Translations under genes and position numbers: made by a program | Assembly: GCF_001954275.1 (NCBI RefSeq) | Contig: NZ_MBEU01000010.1 | Coordinates: 1 to 64,000, forward strand | Reading direction: 5' to 3' | Source of the DNA: Mycobacterium sp. IS-836 | Lineage (GTDB): Bacteria > Actinomycetota > Actinomycetes > Mycobacteriales > Mycobacteriaceae | DNA: 64,000 nt | Notes under the pieces: generated by a model | The model's input: the letters and a program-made list of their open reading frames with translations, nothing else | Database searches by the model: none | What the model was told of the DNA's origin: nothing | Shown here: in pieces, positions 1 to 9,455 of the stretch | How positions within the stretch are numbered: position 1 is the stretch's first letter | Layout of the letters: each line of letters starts with the position of its first letter

Positions 1-109
<109 letters not shown>

Positions 110-208
110 ACGCCTCAGGAGCAGCCGGTCCACACGCGACGTGGCAAGCCGGTCATTCCCGCGTGGGAGGACGTGCTGCTCGGGGTGCGCTCCGGCGGGC
201 AGCGCTAA
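110..208 (+). CDS. sepH: SepH-like septation protein (DUF3071), 3' fragment
   Basis: This is the last 32 codons of an open frame ending in TAA at 206-208. The peptide ends RRGKPVIPAWEDVLLGVRS followed by GGQR. A basic stretch followed by P-x-W-(E/D)-(D/E)-(V/I)-L-x-G is the typical C-terminus of actinobacterial SepH (Rv0883c family), a DUF3071 protein that binds FtsZ and helps Z-ring assembly. Position agrees: in M. tuberculosis Rv0883c lies next to the Rv0882 membrane gene, which follows here tail-to-tail with no gap (its stop begins at 209). The 5' part is missing because the sequence turns into poly-C upstream. Identification rests on a short tail plus synteny. Confidence 0.6.
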   Translation, partial: TPQEQPVHTRRGKPVIPAWEDVLLGVRSGGQR

Positions 209-487
209 CTACGACACCGCCAGCGCGAGCAGCGTCAGCCACGCTCCCGTCACACCGACGCCGGCACCCAACACAAACCACCGCAGCACCGGGGTGCGTC
301 GCCATCCCCACAACGTCGGTGCCAGTCCCCCGGCCGCCACGACGTTGAGCCCGACGGCCAACAGCGGATGTACTCGCACCAGCCCGAGGCTGAGCACGAC
401 GATCGCGACCGCCGTGACCGCCGCGACAAACCCGGCCACCGTCAACCCCGTTGCCCACGGCACAGACTGGGAGCGCTGGTCGCTCAC
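209..487 (-). CDS. Small membrane protein, Rv0882-like
   Basis: The product has 92 aa, starts at GTG and contains three hydrophobic segments (about residues 13-35, 40-60 and 67-90), so it is a small integral membrane protein of unknown function. It matches the position and size of M. tuberculosis Rv0882 (I believe a DUF2537 member). Its GTG start overlaps the TGA stop of the upstream SpoU methyltransferase by four bases (GTGA), which indicates translational coupling in a MarR-methyltransferase-membrane protein operon. No catalytic motif is visible. Confidence 0.75.
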   Translation of the reverse strand: MSDQRSQSVPWATGLTVAGFVAAVTAVAIVVLSLGLVRVHPLLAVGLNVVAAGGLAPTLWGWRRTPVLRWFVLGAGVGVTGAWLTLLALAVS

Positions 488-1308
488 GGGCCGAGCCTAA
501 CCCGCTCGTAGAACGCCAAAGCCGCCGCGGTCGCGACGTTGAGCGAGTCGGTACCCCGCGACATCGGGATGCGTACCCGCACATCGCTCAATCGCAGCGT
601 GGCCGGCGTCAACCCCGGCCCCTCGGCGCCCACCAACACCGCGACACGTTCATCGCGCGCCGCGGCCATCGCCTCGGCCAGCGCGCAGGCCTGGCCGTGC
701 GGAGTCATCGCCAGCAGACGAAATCCCTTGTCCCTCAGCGTCATCAGGTCACCGGGCCAGTTGGTTGCCCGCGCGTACGGCACCAACAGCGCGTGACCCA
801 TGGACACCCGAACCGCGCGCCGATACAGCGGATCGGCGCAGCCGCTGCCGAAGACCACCGCTTCCACGCCCAGCCCCGCCGCGTTACGAAAGATCGAGCC
901 CAGGTTCTCGTGGTCGTTGACGCCTTCGAGCACCGCGACCGTGCGGGCGCCGTCGACGACCTGCGGGACGCTGGGCTCGGGCACTCTCCTCGCGGCCGCC
1001 AGGACGCCCCGATTGAGGTGAAAGCCGACCACGCGCGCCATGACTTCGGCGGAGGTCCGGTAGAACGGCGCGGCGCAGTCGGCGAGGTCGGCTTTGAGCT
1101 CGGCCAGCCGGCGGTCGGTGCCGAGCAGGGCGTGCGGGCTGAACCGCGACACCAGCATGCGCTGCACGACCAGGACGCCTTCGGCGATCACCAACGCTTT
1201 TCCGGTGGGCAGATCGGGACGGCGGTCGACGCTGTTCAGGTCGCGGAAATCGTCGAGACGCGGATCGTCGGGATCGTCGACGTCCTGGACGTTCGGGCCG
1301 TCGGTCAC
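484..1308 (-). CDS. SpoU/TrmH-family RNA 2'-O-methyltransferase
   Basis: The product (274 aa) is a SPOUT-fold methyltransferase that uses S-adenosylmethionine to 2'-O-methylate a ribose in rRNA or tRNA. The three SpoU motifs are visible: motif 1 around [20 protein letters not shown] (N-x-G-x-x-x-R-x-A), motif 2 [10 protein letters not shown], and motif 3 [19 protein letters not shown] near the C-terminus. An N-terminal substrate-binding region precedes the catalytic half. The GTG at 1308 was chosen because it overlaps the MarR stop by four bases (GTGA) and gives the length expected for Rv0881; an upstream in-frame extension to 1404 lies inside the MarR gene and is unlikely. The specific target nucleotide cannot be told from the sequence. 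Confidence 0.88.
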   Translation of the reverse strand: MTDGPNVQDVDDPDDPRLDDFRDLNSVDRRPDLPTGKALVIAEGVLVVQRMLVSRFSPHALLGTDRRLAELKADLADCAAPFYRTSAEVMARVVGFHLNRGVLAAARRVPEPSVPQVVDGARTVAVLEGVNDHENLGSIFRNAAGLGVEAVVFGSGCADPLYRRAVRVSMGHALLVPYARATNWPGDLMTLRDKGFRLLAMTPHGQACALAEAMAAARDERVAVLVGAEGPGLTPATLRLSDVRVRIPMSRGTDSLNVATAAALAFYERVRLGP

Positions 1309-1736
1309 GGGCTTTCGTCGACCAGGGCCAACATCAGATCGGCGGCCTCGCGCAAGGTGGCGCGCTTGTCGCCGTCGAGCGTCGCCAGCCGCTCTGCCAG
1401 CCACTCCTGGCGGGCTCGCCGGGCCGCCTTGACCAACTCGGCGCCGGACTCGGACACCGACACCAGCACCTGCCGGCCGTCGACGGGATGCGGGGCGCGG
1501 TCAACGAAGCCCTCGTCGGCCAGTGAGGCGATCACCCGGGTCATCGACGGCGGCCGGACCCGTTCCCGAATCGCCAGCGCGCCTGGTGTCATCGGGCCCT
1601 CGTTGGCCAGCGTCGCGAGCGCCGAAAGCTGCGACAGCGACACCGGCGACGACGGATTTCGGAAGCGTAGTTGGCGGGCCAGCCGCATGACGGCCAGCGA
1701 CAAGTCACTGGCCAGCCGCGCATCGCTGTCAGGCAT
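1305..1736 (-). CDS. MarR-family transcriptional regulator
   Basis: The 143-aa product is a winged-helix regulator, first gene of a three-gene operon with the SpoU methyltransferase and a membrane protein. The HTH region lies around residues 35-90, with [20 protein letters not shown] as the recognition part and the wing segment [18 protein letters not shown] (D-x-R-x-x-x-V hallmark of MarR). It is the likely orthologue of Rv0880. A TANNNT -10 element (TAACCT, minus strand of 1743-1748) lies six bases before the ATG, so the gene is probably transcribed leaderless. The ligand is unknown. Confidence 0.88.
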   Translation of the reverse strand: MPDSDARLASDLSLAVMRLARQLRFRNPSSPVSLSQLSALATLANEGPMTPGALAIRERVRPPSMTRVIASLADEGFVDRAPHPVDGRQVLVSVSESGAELVKAARRARQEWLAERLATLDGDKRATLREAADLMLALVDESP

Positions 1737-1742
1737 GGCGCG

Positions 1743-1748
1743 AGGTTA
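1743..1748 (-). promoter_or_regulatory. Putative leaderless -10 element for the MarR operon
   Basis: Read on the minus strand, TAACCT is followed by six bases and then the ATG at 1736. Mycobacterial leaderless promoters typically have TANNNT with transcription starting about seven bases downstream, at the start codon itself. No Shine-Dalgarno sequence is present, which fits. Confidence 0.5.
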
Positions 1749-1814
1749 CATCGGAAGCCCTTAACTAGGAACACGAACGCGCCCCACGCCGGAGCGCAGG
1801 CTATGTTGAGCGTG

Positions 1815-2120
1815 ATGTCTGTAGCACCCGGCGAAAGCGCGCCCGGCGAGACCGGAGCTGGCGAAAGCCCGGAGGCGCCGGCCCTGCCGCCGATGCTGCT
1901 CCAGGTCTGGCCCGTCGTGGTCGTGGGCTTCCTGGGCTGGCTCGTCGCCGCGGCGGCCGCGTTCGTCGTACCGGCGCTCGAGGGTTGGCGACCGGTGACG
2001 CTCGCAGGGCTGGGCACGGGGTTGCTCGGTAGCAGCATCGTCGTGTTGCAGGTCGCCGCCGCACGGCGCGGCGACCGTGGCGCGCAAACCGGACTCGAAA
2101 ACTATCTCGACCCCAAATAG
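1815..2120 (+). CDS. Small membrane protein, Rv0879c-like
   Basis: A 101-aa protein with an acidic, Gly/Pro/Glu-rich N-terminus (about residues 1-28) followed by two hydrophobic segments (about 32-56 and 62-84) and a charged tail ending NYLDPK. It is divergent from the MarR operon and sits where Rv0879c lies in M. tuberculosis. The ATG at 1815 is preferred because TATGTT (1802-1807) is a good -10 element seven bases upstream, which suggests a leaderless transcript; ATG at 1803 is an alternative giving four more residues. Function unknown. The PPE13 gene that neighbours it in M. tuberculosis is absent here. Confidence 0.7.
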   Translation: MSVAPGESAPGETGAGESPEAPALPPMLLQVWPVVVVGFLGWLVAAAAAFVVPALEGWRPVTLAGLGTGLLGSSIVVLQVAAARRGDRGAQTGLENYLDPK

Positions 2121-2129
2121 GGAGGTGCA

Positions 2130-2585
2130 ATGGTAGCCCCGCTACTGCAAGCGCAGGTCGATATCGACGCGCCGGCTTCGAAGGTCTGGGCGTTGATCTC
2201 CGACTTTCGGCGGATGCCCGAGTGGAGCCCGCAGTGTCGGTGGATGAAGCCCTTCGGCCCGCTTCGCCCCGGCACCCGCACGCTCAACCTCAACCGCCGC
2301 AAACGCTTGTTCTGGACCACCACATGCACGGTCGTCGAGGTCGTTCCGGAGAAGAAGTTGGCGTTCCGGGTCAACACCAATCGCACGATCTGGAGCTACG
2401 AGCTCGAGCCGAGCGGCGATGGCACCCGGGTGATTGAGAGCCGGCACGCCGAAAACGGCGTCAGCGCGTTCTCGAACGTCTCGGTGAAAACCCTCTTCGG
2501 CGGAACGTCGAACTTCGAACGCGAATTGGTCGAGGGCATGAACGCCTCGCTCGCGAACATCAAAGCCGCCGCCGAGAAAAGCTAG
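2130..2585 (+). CDS. SRPBCC/START-like ligand-binding protein
   Basis: The product (151 aa) is a single polyketide cyclase/START-type domain. The family signature opens the protein: Q-x-D-I-D-A-P-x-x-K-V-W-x-L-I-x-D-F-x-x-M-P-E-W-S. Such helix-grip proteins bind a hydrophobic ligand in an internal cavity; some are cyclases or aromatases, many only carriers, and no specific reaction can be assigned. A strong ribosome binding site (GGGAGGTG) precedes the ATG. The stop codon shares the four bases CTAG (2582-2585) with the stop of the convergent DUF3027 gene. Confidence 0.85.
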   Translation: MVAPLLQAQVDIDAPASKVWALISDFRRMPEWSPQCRWMKPFGPLRPGTRTLNLNRRKRLFWTTTCTVVEVVPEKKLAFRVNTNRTIWSYELEPSGDGTRVIESRHAENGVSAFSNVSVKTLFGGTSNFERELVEGMNASLANIKAAAEKS

Positions 2586-3439
2586 TCCGACGGCTCCGGG
2601 GTCGGCTCCTCCGACGATTCCGGCTGGGGCTCTTCCATCGGTTCCGGCGCCGGCTGCTCCGCGGGCTTGTCCATAACGTCGAGCACGCCGTCGTCGTACG
2701 GCTCATACATCGGCGAGCCGGTGCCCGCGGCGGCGGGCGTATCGGAATGCGCGCCGCAGCCGTACTGCTTGTCGACGATGTGCCCATCGGCGGAAAGCTC
2801 GTTGCCGCACACCCCGAACATCGCGCCGAGCGACCCCGCCAGCGGCAGGAAGAAACCACAGTCGCGGCACACGCGTTTGGTGGATCGCGCCATCGGCGAA
2901 TCGGGACCGTAGTCCCCGGCGTGCCACCGTTCGGCGGCCTCGGCGCGCCCCCATGCGCTCATCACCCAGCGGCGGCCAAGCCCCACTTCGGCGGCGGTCT
3001 CGTCGACCTGCGGGTCGCCGCTGGCGGCGTAGCCGGGCACCAGCCGCGGGTCGTCTGCGGCCGGCGCCAGCAGGTCCCCGGGGCTCAAATCCCCTGGCCG
3101 CACCCGCTGGTCCCACGGCACCCATTCGGGCGCCAGCAGCGCCGTCGGCCCGGGCACCAGCACGACTTCGCTGATCGTCGCGTGATCGGCACCCGGATAG
3201 GCCGCGACGACGGCGGCCCACTGCCATCCCTGGTAGCCGGGCAGATGGGCCAGGAACCGGTGCGTGGCGGCGCTGGGATCTTCGTAGCTGACGCCCAGGT
3301 AATCCCCGACGGCCTCGGCGCCAGCGAACTCGACGACGGCCGCCCGGGCCGCGTCGACCGCACCCGTGAGCACCGCCGCCAACCCTGCCGGCCACTCGGC
3401 CTCGGTTGCTACGGCGGATTCCCCGATGGATCCGGTCAC
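2582..3439 (-). CDS. DUF3027 protein, Rv0877-like
   Basis: A 285-aa actinobacterial protein of unknown function. The central part carries a probable zinc site: C-R-D-C followed about 15 residues later by a third cysteine (VCGNELS), then a fourth in YGCGAH. The C-terminal 40 residues are low-complexity Pro/Glu/Ser and end in PEPSD. The GTG at 3439 is chosen because AGAGGGGAC stands just upstream and the length then fits Rv0877; the open frame continues another 210 codons upstream but only as an antisense shadow of the MFS gene. It is divergent from the MFS transporter and convergent with the SRPBCC gene. The zinc-binding role is inferred only from cysteine spacing. Confidence 0.8.
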   Translation of the reverse strand: MTGSIGESAVATEAEWPAGLAAVLTGAVDAARAAVVEFAGAEAVGDYLGVSYEDPSAATHRFLAHLPGYQGWQWAAVVAAYPGADHATISEVVLVPGPTALLAPEWVPWDQRVRPGDLSPGDLLAPAADDPRLVPGYAASGDPQVDETAAEVGLGRRWVMSAWGRAEAAERWHAGDYGPDSPMARSTKRVCRDCGFFLPLAGSLGAMFGVCGNELSADGHIVDKQYGCGAHSDTPAAAGTGSPMYEPYDDGVLDVMDKPAEQPAPEPMEEPQPESSEEPTPEPSD

Positions 3440-3523
3440 GCTGTCCCCTCTCTGCACTGCGCCTCCAATACTAGGTTGGCGAGCCACACCCGGTTGCCTG
3501 GCGGGATAGGACAGAATTGATTT

Positions 3524-5215
3524 GTGTCTGGGCGGCGGCGTGACGATCCCGGCCGGGTGGCCTCCCACCCGGGCCGCCGGACGCGCAACGAACCGGGCAA
3601 CCAGCACCCGGGCATGGCCAACTACCCCGCCGACGACCACGACTACCGGCGGGCTCGCCGTTCGGTGCCCACGCCCAGCGCAAACCGCTATCTCCCACCG
3701 CTGGGCCAGCAGCGCGAACCGGACCGCCCGCCCACGCCCCCGCGTGGGCCCGCCTCCGGCGAACGGATCACCGTCACCCGCGCGGCGGCGCAACGAAGCC
3801 GTGAGATGGGCTCCCGCATGTACTGGATGGTCCAGCGGGCGGCCACCGCCGACGGCGCCGACAAGTCCGGCCTCACGGCGCTGACGTGGCCGGTGGTGGC
3901 GAACTTCGCGGTCGACTCCGCGATGGCCGTCGCACTGGCCAACACGCTGTTCTTTGCGGCGGCCACCGGGGAGAGTAAGTCGAAAGTTGCGCTCTACCTG
4001 TTGATCACGATCGCGCCGTTCGCGGTCATCGCTCCACTGATCGGCCCGGCGCTGGACCGCTTGCAGCACGGCCGCCGCGTCGCGCTGGCACTGTCGTTCG
4101 CTCTCCGCACGGCGTTGGCGGTGGTGCTGATCGTGAACTACGACGGCGCCACCGGCAGCTTCCCGTCGATGGTGCTCTATCCCTGCGCGCTGGCCATGAT
4201 GGTCTTCTCGAAATCGTTCAGTGTGCTGCGCAGCGCCGTGACGCCCAGGGTGATGCCGCCGAGCATCGACCTGGTGCGGGTCAACTCTCGGCTCACCGTC
4301 TTCGGGCTACTGGGCGGCACCATCGCCGGCGGCGCCATCGCGGGCGGCGTCGAGTTCGTCTGCACCCACCTGTTCAAGCTGCCCGGGGCGTTGTTCGTGG
4401 TCGTCGCGGTCACGGTCGCCGGCGCCTTGCTGTCGATGCGGATTCCGCGCTGGGTCGAGGTGACCGCGGGCGAGGTCCCGGCCACCCTGAGCTATCGCAA
4501 GGACAGCAACCCGCTCCGGCGAAGCTGGCCCGAAGAGGTCAAGAAGGTCGGCGGGACGCTGCGACAACCGTTGGGCCGCAACATCATCACCTCGCTGTGG
4601 GGGAATTGCACCATCAAGGTGATGGTCGGCTTCCTGTTCCTGTATCCGGCGTTCGTCGCCAAGTCGCACCAAGCCGACGGCTGGGCCCAGCTCGCCATGC
4701 TGGGGATGATCGGGGCCGCAGCCGCGATCGGCAACTTCGCCGGCAACTTCACCAGCGCACGGCTGAAATTGGGCAGGCCGGCCGTGCTGGTGGTGCGCTG
4801 CACGGTGGCGGTGTGCGCGGTCGCCCTGGCCGCAGCCGTGGCAGGCAACCTGCTGGTGGCCGTGATAGCCACCCTGGTCACCTCCGGTTCCAGCGCGATC
4901 GCAAAGGCGTCCCTGGACGCGTCGTTGCAACACGACCTGCCCGAGGAGTCGCGGGCATCGGGGTTCGGACGGTCCGAGTCGACGCTGCAGCTGGCCTGGG
5001 TGCTCGGCGGTGCGCTCGGCGTCATGGTCTACACCGAATTGTGGGTCGGCTTCACCGCGGTCAGCGCCCTGCTCATTCTGGGGCTGGCGCAGACCGTCGT
5101 CAGTTTCCGCGGCAACTCGTTGATTCCCGGCCTCGGGGGTAACCGGCCGGTCATGGTCGAGCAGGAGACCTCGCATCGCGGCCATGGCCGGCGCCCCGCG
5201 GCGGTGCCGGAGTGA
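3524..5215 (+). CDS. MFS-type multi-span membrane transporter, Rv0876c-like
   Basis: A 563-aa protein with a long hydrophilic Arg/Pro-rich N-terminus (about 100 residues, no hydrophobicity) followed by about 12 membrane segments in two bundles separated by a cytoplasmic loop around residues 300-340. The pattern FVIAPLIGPALDRLQHGRR resembles the loop 2-3 motif of MFS carriers. The substrate is not deducible. It is the probable orthologue of Rv0876c. The GTG at 3524 starts the frame; the stop overlaps the GTG of the DUF2771 gene by four bases, so the two are co-translated. A start further in (ATG near 3614) cannot be excluded. Confidence 0.8.
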   Translation: MSGRRRDDPGRVASHPGRRTRNEPGNQHPGMANYPADDHDYRRARRSVPTPSANRYLPPLGQQREPDRPPTPPRGPASGERITVTRAAAQRSREMGSRMYWMVQRAATADGADKSGLTALTWPVVANFAVDSAMAVALANTLFFAAATGESKSKVALYLLITIAPFAVIAPLIGPALDRLQHGRRVALALSFALRTALAVVLIVNYDGATGSFPSMVLYPCALAMMVFSKSFSVLRSAVTPRVMPPSIDLVRVNSRLTVFGLLGGTIAGGAIAGGVEFVCTHLFKLPGALFVVVAVTVAGALLSMRIPRWVEVTAGEVPATLSYRKDSNPLRRSWPEEVKKVGGTLRQPLGRNIITSLWGNCTIKVMVGFLFLYPAFVAKSHQADGWAQLAMLGMIGAAAAIGNFAGNFTSARLKLGRPAVLVVRCTVAVCAVALAAAVAGNLLVAVIATLVTSGSSAIAKASLDASLQHDLPEESRASGFGRSESTLQLAWVLGGALGVMVYTELWVGFTAVSALLILGLAQTVVSFRGNSLIPGLGGNRPVMVEQETSHRGHGRRPAAVPE

Positions 5216-5700
5216 AACGCGGTGTGGCCGTGCTGCTTACGGCCGTGGTGGCATTGCTGGCCGTGGGGGCCGGAGTGGGAACCTGGCTACTCGTCCGCCG
5301 GCCCGGCCCGCAGCGACCCGAGATCAGCGTGTATTCGCATGGGCATCTGACCCGGGTGGGGCCGTACCTGTACTGCAACGTGCTCAACCTCGATGACTGT
5401 CAGACACCGCAGGCGCAGGGCGAATTGAAGGTCACCGACCGCTATCCAGTGCAGCTCTCGGTGCCCGAGGCCATTTCGCGGGCACCCTGGCGACTGCTGC
5501 AGGTATACGAGGATCCCGCCAACACCGCCACCACCATGTTTCGCCCGGGGACCCGGCTCGCGGTCACCATTCCAACGGTCGACCCGCATCGCGGGCGATT
5601 GACCGGGATCGTGGTGCAGTTGCTGACGCTGGTGGTCGATCCCTCCGGCGAGCTACGCGATGCCCCGCACGCGGAATGGTCAGTGCGCCTGGTTTCTTAG
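5212..5700 (+). CDS. Exported DUF2771-type protein, Rv0875c-like
   Basis: A 162-aa protein with an N-terminal hydrophobic segment (residues 5-27) that acts as uncleaved anchor or signal peptide, followed by an extracytoplasmic beta-rich domain. Cysteines at about 62 and 69 (YCNVLNLDDC) could pair outside the cell. It matches Rv0875c, annotated as a DUF2771 exported protein of unknown role. The GTG start overlaps the MFS stop (GTGA), so it probably works with the transporter. Confidence 0.8.
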   Translation: MKRGVAVLLTAVVALLAVGAGVGTWLLVRRPGPQRPEISVYSHGHLTRVGPYLYCNVLNLDDCQTPQAQGELKVTDRYPVQLSVPEAISRAPWRLLQVYEDPANTATTMFRPGTRLAVTIPTVDPHRGRLTGIVVQLLTLVVDPSGELRDAPHAEWSVRLVS

Positions 5701-5714
5701 CGCGTTAGGGCGTT

Positions 5715-5769
5715 GAGTGTGCGCTCAGGGCGGCATCCAGCGACGTGTCGCCGCCGTCGGCGCACACTC
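5715..5769. terminator. Inverted repeat between convergent genes, likely bidirectional terminator
   Basis: GAGTGTGCGC at 5715-5724 is exactly complementary to GCGCACACTC at 5760-5769, with inner GC-rich pairing (GGCGGC against GCCGCC) that extends the stem. It lies between the ends of the DUF2771 and GST genes, which converge. No U-tract follows, as is usual for mycobacterial terminators. Confidence 0.5.
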
Positions 5770-5825
5770 GATTCGATTTCGCCCAACAAGTCGACATTCG
5801 GCGGAAAAAGCAGCCCCGAAAGGCG

Positions 5826-6830
5826 TTACGCGCCGTGACCGGCTGGAACCCGCTCGGCCTCGAGCGGCGCCCCGGGAGGTGTCCCGTCTCCGAAAGGCCT
5901 GCCTCCCAACGCTTCCCGGCCGTGTGGACTCAGCCAGCTAGCCAGGTCCGGCCCCTTGGGCACGATCCTGGTGGGATTGATGTCGGCGTGCACGATGTAG
6001 TAGTGCTGCTTGATTTGGACGAAGTCGATGGTGTCGCCGAAACCGGGCGTCTGGAACAGGTCGCGCGCGTATGCCCACAACACCGGCATCTCGGACAGTT
6101 TGCTTCGATTGCATTTGAAATGCCCGTGGTAGACGGGATCGAAGCGGGCCAGCGTGGTGAACAGCCGCACGTCCGCCTCGGTTATGGTGTCGCCCACCAG
6201 GTATCGTTGCGCGCTCAGGCGATCGCTCACCCAATCCAATGCGGTGAACAGCCGGTCGTAGGCGGCGTCGTAGGCCTGCTGCGACCCGGCGAAGCCGCAG
6301 CGGTAGACGCCGTTGTTGATCTCGGTGTAGACCCTCTTACTCACCTCGTCGATCTCGGCCCGCAGCGGCTCGGGGTATAGCTGCGGCGCGCCCTCGCGGT
6401 GGTAGGCGGTCCATTCCGTGGAGAAGTCCAGCGTCATCTGCGCGAAATCGTTGGTGACCACCGCGCCGGTCGGAACGTCGACGATCGCCGGGACGGTGAT
6501 GCCCTTGGGATAGTCGGGGAACCGCTTGAAGTAGGCGTCCTGTAGCCGCGGGATCTTCAGCACCGGGTCGACGCCGCCCGGGTCGAGGTCGAAAGTCCAA
6601 CTGCGCTCGTCGTGGGTTGGCCCGCAAAAGCCAATGGAGAGAACGTCTTCCAGGCCCAACAGCCGCCGCACAATGATCGTGCGGTTCGCCCACGGGCAAG
6701 CGCGGGCAACCACCAGCCGATACCGCCCCGGCTCGACGGGATAGCCGTCGCGCCCGTCCGCGGTGATGCGGGTGGTGATGTAGTTGGTGTCGCGGGTGAA
6801 TTCACCCGACCCGGCAACGTAGGTGGCCAT
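5826..6830 (-). CDS. Glutathionyl-hydroquinone-reductase-like GST (ECM4/YqjG family)
   Basis: A 334-aa two-domain protein of the Xi-class glutathione transferase family. The N-terminal thioredoxin-like domain carries the family's catalytic motif A-C45-P-W-A-N-R (canonical CPWAHR); the C-terminal helical domain contains T-I-T-E-A-D-V-R-L-F-T-T-L-x-R-F-D. The family reduces glutathionyl-hydroquinones; mycobacteria lack glutathione and use mycothiol, so the analogous mycothiol adduct is the likely substrate (inference). The ATG at 6830 gives the family length and begins ATYVAGSGEF, the usual start; the frame continues upstream only as antisense of fadE10. It is not found at this position in M. 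tuberculosis as I recall it. Confidence 0.85.
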   Translation of the reverse strand: MATYVAGSGEFTRDTNYITTRITADGRDGYPVEPGRYRLVVARACPWANRTIIVRRLLGLEDVLSIGFCGPTHDERSWTFDLDPGGVDPVLKIPRLQDAYFKRFPDYPKGITVPAIVDVPTGAVVTNDFAQMTLDFSTEWTAYHREGAPQLYPEPLRAEIDEVSKRVYTEINNGVYRCGFAGSQQAYDAAYDRLFTALDWVSDRLSAQRYLVGDTITEADVRLFTTLARFDPVYHGHFKCNRSKLSEMPVLWAYARDLFQTPGFGDTIDFVQIKQHYYIVHADINPTRIVPKGPDLASWLSPHGREALGGRPFGDGTPPGAPLEAERVPAGHGA

Positions 6831-6844
6831 GACGACTGCGCCTC

Positions 6845-8800
6845 CTAGAGATTCGCCTCCGTCGGCGCGGCGGACACCGTCAGAAACCGCAGAGCCAGGT
6901 TGGTCTCGGTCGACTCGCCCGGTTCCCAGTGCGCGATCCACGGCCCGGTGCCCTCCGACTGGTCGACGATCCCCTCTTCGAGCCAGGTGTAGCGGCCCTC
7001 CATGACGTCGTGGGTCAGCTGGACGTCGGCGCTGTCGGTGTTGCTCCACAGTTCGTGGAACAGCGCCTCGACGCGCAGGGTCGCCTGCTGGCAGAACGTC
7101 GCGGCCAGCTCGTAGGCTTGCTTGCCGACGTTCGGGTCGGCGACCCGCTGGCCCTCGGCGCGCACGCACACCGCGGACATCGCGAACAGCTCGGCACCGA
7201 TATCGACGATGCGGCCGAGGAATCCCTGCCGTTGCTCCAGCTTGGCCTGCCACCGTGCCATCCCGTAGAAGGTGTTGCGGGCCAGCTTGCGGGTGGAGCG
7301 TTCGACGAACCGCAGGTGTGACGCCAGCGGCCCGAACTCGCTGTAGGCCTTCGGTCGCTGCCCTTCGCCAAAGACCAGCTGCGGCAACCACTTTGCGTAA
7401 AACCCGCTTGCGCCGACCGCCGCGGCGGCCTTCTGCTTCAGCCCGGCGTCGGCCTTGGCGAGGTCGCCGGCGGCGCTCAAATGGGCATCGACCGCTTCGC
7501 GGGCGATGAGCAGCCTCATGATCTCGCTGGATCCTTCGAAGATGCGATTGATCCGCAGGTCCCGCGCCACCTGCTCGACGGGCACCGCGCGCTCGCCGCG
7601 CGCGGCCAGCGACTCCGCGGTCTCATAGCCCCGCCCACCCCGGATCTGCAAAACCTCGTCAACAATCAAGCAGGCCATCTCGCTGGCCCACAATTTGGCC
7701 AACGCCGCCTCGATGCGGATGTCGTTGCGGCCCTCGTCGGCCATCTGCGAAGACAGCTCGAGCACCGCGTCGAGCGCGTAGCACGTCGCGGCGACGAACG
7801 AGATCTTGCTGGCCACCGCTTCGTGTTTGGCCAGCGGCTTGCCCCACTGCACACGCTCCCCGGACCATTCGCGCGCGATCTTCAGCGCCCACTTGGCCGA
7901 CCCCGTCGCGCTCGCGGGCAGCGACAGCCGTCCGGCGTTGAGTGTGGTCAGCGCGATCTTGAGCCCGTCGCCTTCGCGGCCGATCAGATTTTCGCTGGGC
8001 ACCCGAACGCGGTGCAGCCGGGTCACGCCGTTCTCGATGCCGCGCAGCCCCATGAACTTGTTGCGCCGCTCCACGGTGATCCCGGGCGCATCGGCCTCGA
8101 CCACGAATGCGCTGATTCCGCCGCGGTGGCCGTCGCTCTTAGGCACCCGGGCCATGACCACCAGCAGTTCGGCGACGACTCCGTTGGTGGTCCACAACTT
8201 CACGCCCTCGAGTTCGTACGCCTTGCCGTCTTCAATCGGAGTGGCCGTCGACGCCAGGCGCGCCGGGTCCGAGCCCACATCGGGTTCGGTAAGGAGAAAT
8301 GCCGAGATGGCCCCAGCGGCGCACCGCGGCAAGAACTTCCGCTTCTGCTCGTCGGTCCCGGCGAGTTTGAGCGGCTCGGGTACCCCGATCGACTGATGGG
8401 CCGACAACAGCGCGCCAAGACTGGGATGGACGCTCGAAATCATCATCAGCGCGCGGTTGTAGGCGACTTGCGACATGCCCAGGCCGCCGTATTCGGCCGG
8501 TATTTTCATGCCGAAGCAGCCCAATTCGGCCAGGCCCTTCACGTATTCATCGGGAATCTGCGCGTCGCGCTCGACGACGCTGCCGTCGACGGTGTCCAGA
8601 AACTGCCGCAGCTTGTCGAGAAACGCGCGGATGCGCTCCTCGTCGGCGTCGGACGGTTTGGGAAATGGGTGGATGAGCTCCAACGGAAAACGCCCGAGGA
8701 ACAACTCTTTGGCGAACGACGGTTTATCCCAACCACTTTCGCGGGATTCCTCGGCGAGAGCTCTCGCCTGCTCCTCGGTGACTTGCGCCTGCTGTGCCAT
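6845..8800 (-). CDS. fadE10: Acyl-CoA dehydrogenase FadE10-like (long-chain type)
   Basis: A 651-aa acyl-CoA dehydrogenase, longer than the 380-aa class because of an N-terminal lead of about 60 residues and a C-terminal helical extension like those of very-long-chain enzymes. Visible signatures are the FAD/substrate segment LLTEPDVGSDPARLAS, the WTTNG segment, and the R-I-F-E-G-S-S-E-I-M-R-L motif that carries the catalytic glutamate in this class. It oxidises acyl-CoA to trans-2-enoyl-CoA with FAD. The ATG at 8800 is chosen for the GGAGG nine bases upstream and the match to the 650-aa FadE10 (Rv0873). The PE_PGRS gene beside it in M. tuberculosis is absent. Confidence 0.92.
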   Translation of the reverse strand: MAQQAQVTEEQARALAEESRESGWDKPSFAKELFLGRFPLELIHPFPKPSDADEERIRAFLDKLRQFLDTVDGSVVERDAQIPDEYVKGLAELGCFGMKIPAEYGGLGMSQVAYNRALMMISSVHPSLGALLSAHQSIGVPEPLKLAGTDEQKRKFLPRCAAGAISAFLLTEPDVGSDPARLASTATPIEDGKAYELEGVKLWTTNGVVAELLVVMARVPKSDGHRGGISAFVVEADAPGITVERRNKFMGLRGIENGVTRLHRVRVPSENLIGREGDGLKIALTTLNAGRLSLPASATGSAKWALKIAREWSGERVQWGKPLAKHEAVASKISFVAATCYALDAVLELSSQMADEGRNDIRIEAALAKLWASEMACLIVDEVLQIRGGRGYETAESLAARGERAVPVEQVARDLRINRIFEGSSEIMRLLIAREAVDAHLSAAGDLAKADAGLKQKAAAAVGASGFYAKWLPQLVFGEGQRPKAYSEFGPLASHLRFVERSTRKLARNTFYGMARWQAKLEQRQGFLGRIVDIGAELFAMSAVCVRAEGQRVADPNVGKQAYELAATFCQQATLRVEALFHELWSNTDSADVQLTHDVMEGRYTWLEEGIVDQSEGTGPWIAHWEPGESTETNLALRFLTVSAAPTEANL

Positions 8801-8884
8801 CGCAGCCTCCTCGCTCAATTGTCGCGAGTTGAATACCCACTCTGGGACATTACTCACGAAGGAAGCCGGCGCACAGCGTCGGAT

Positions 8885-9373
<489 letters not shown>

Positions 9374-9455
9374 TCAGATCCTACTCGGATGGCTGCCCGC
9401 CCAGCACCCCCGTTTAGGGGTTACTCGGTAGGCTGGGAGGACCGCTGGAGGAGAT

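Noticed and set aside
451..1764. 437-codon plus-strand frame opposite the SpoU/MarR operon
   Set aside because: Antisense shadow of two overlapping genes with clear family motifs.
3440..4069. N-terminal extension of the DUF3027 gene by 210 codons
   Set aside because: It runs antisense through the MFS gene, and a ribosome binding site exists at the GTG of 3439.
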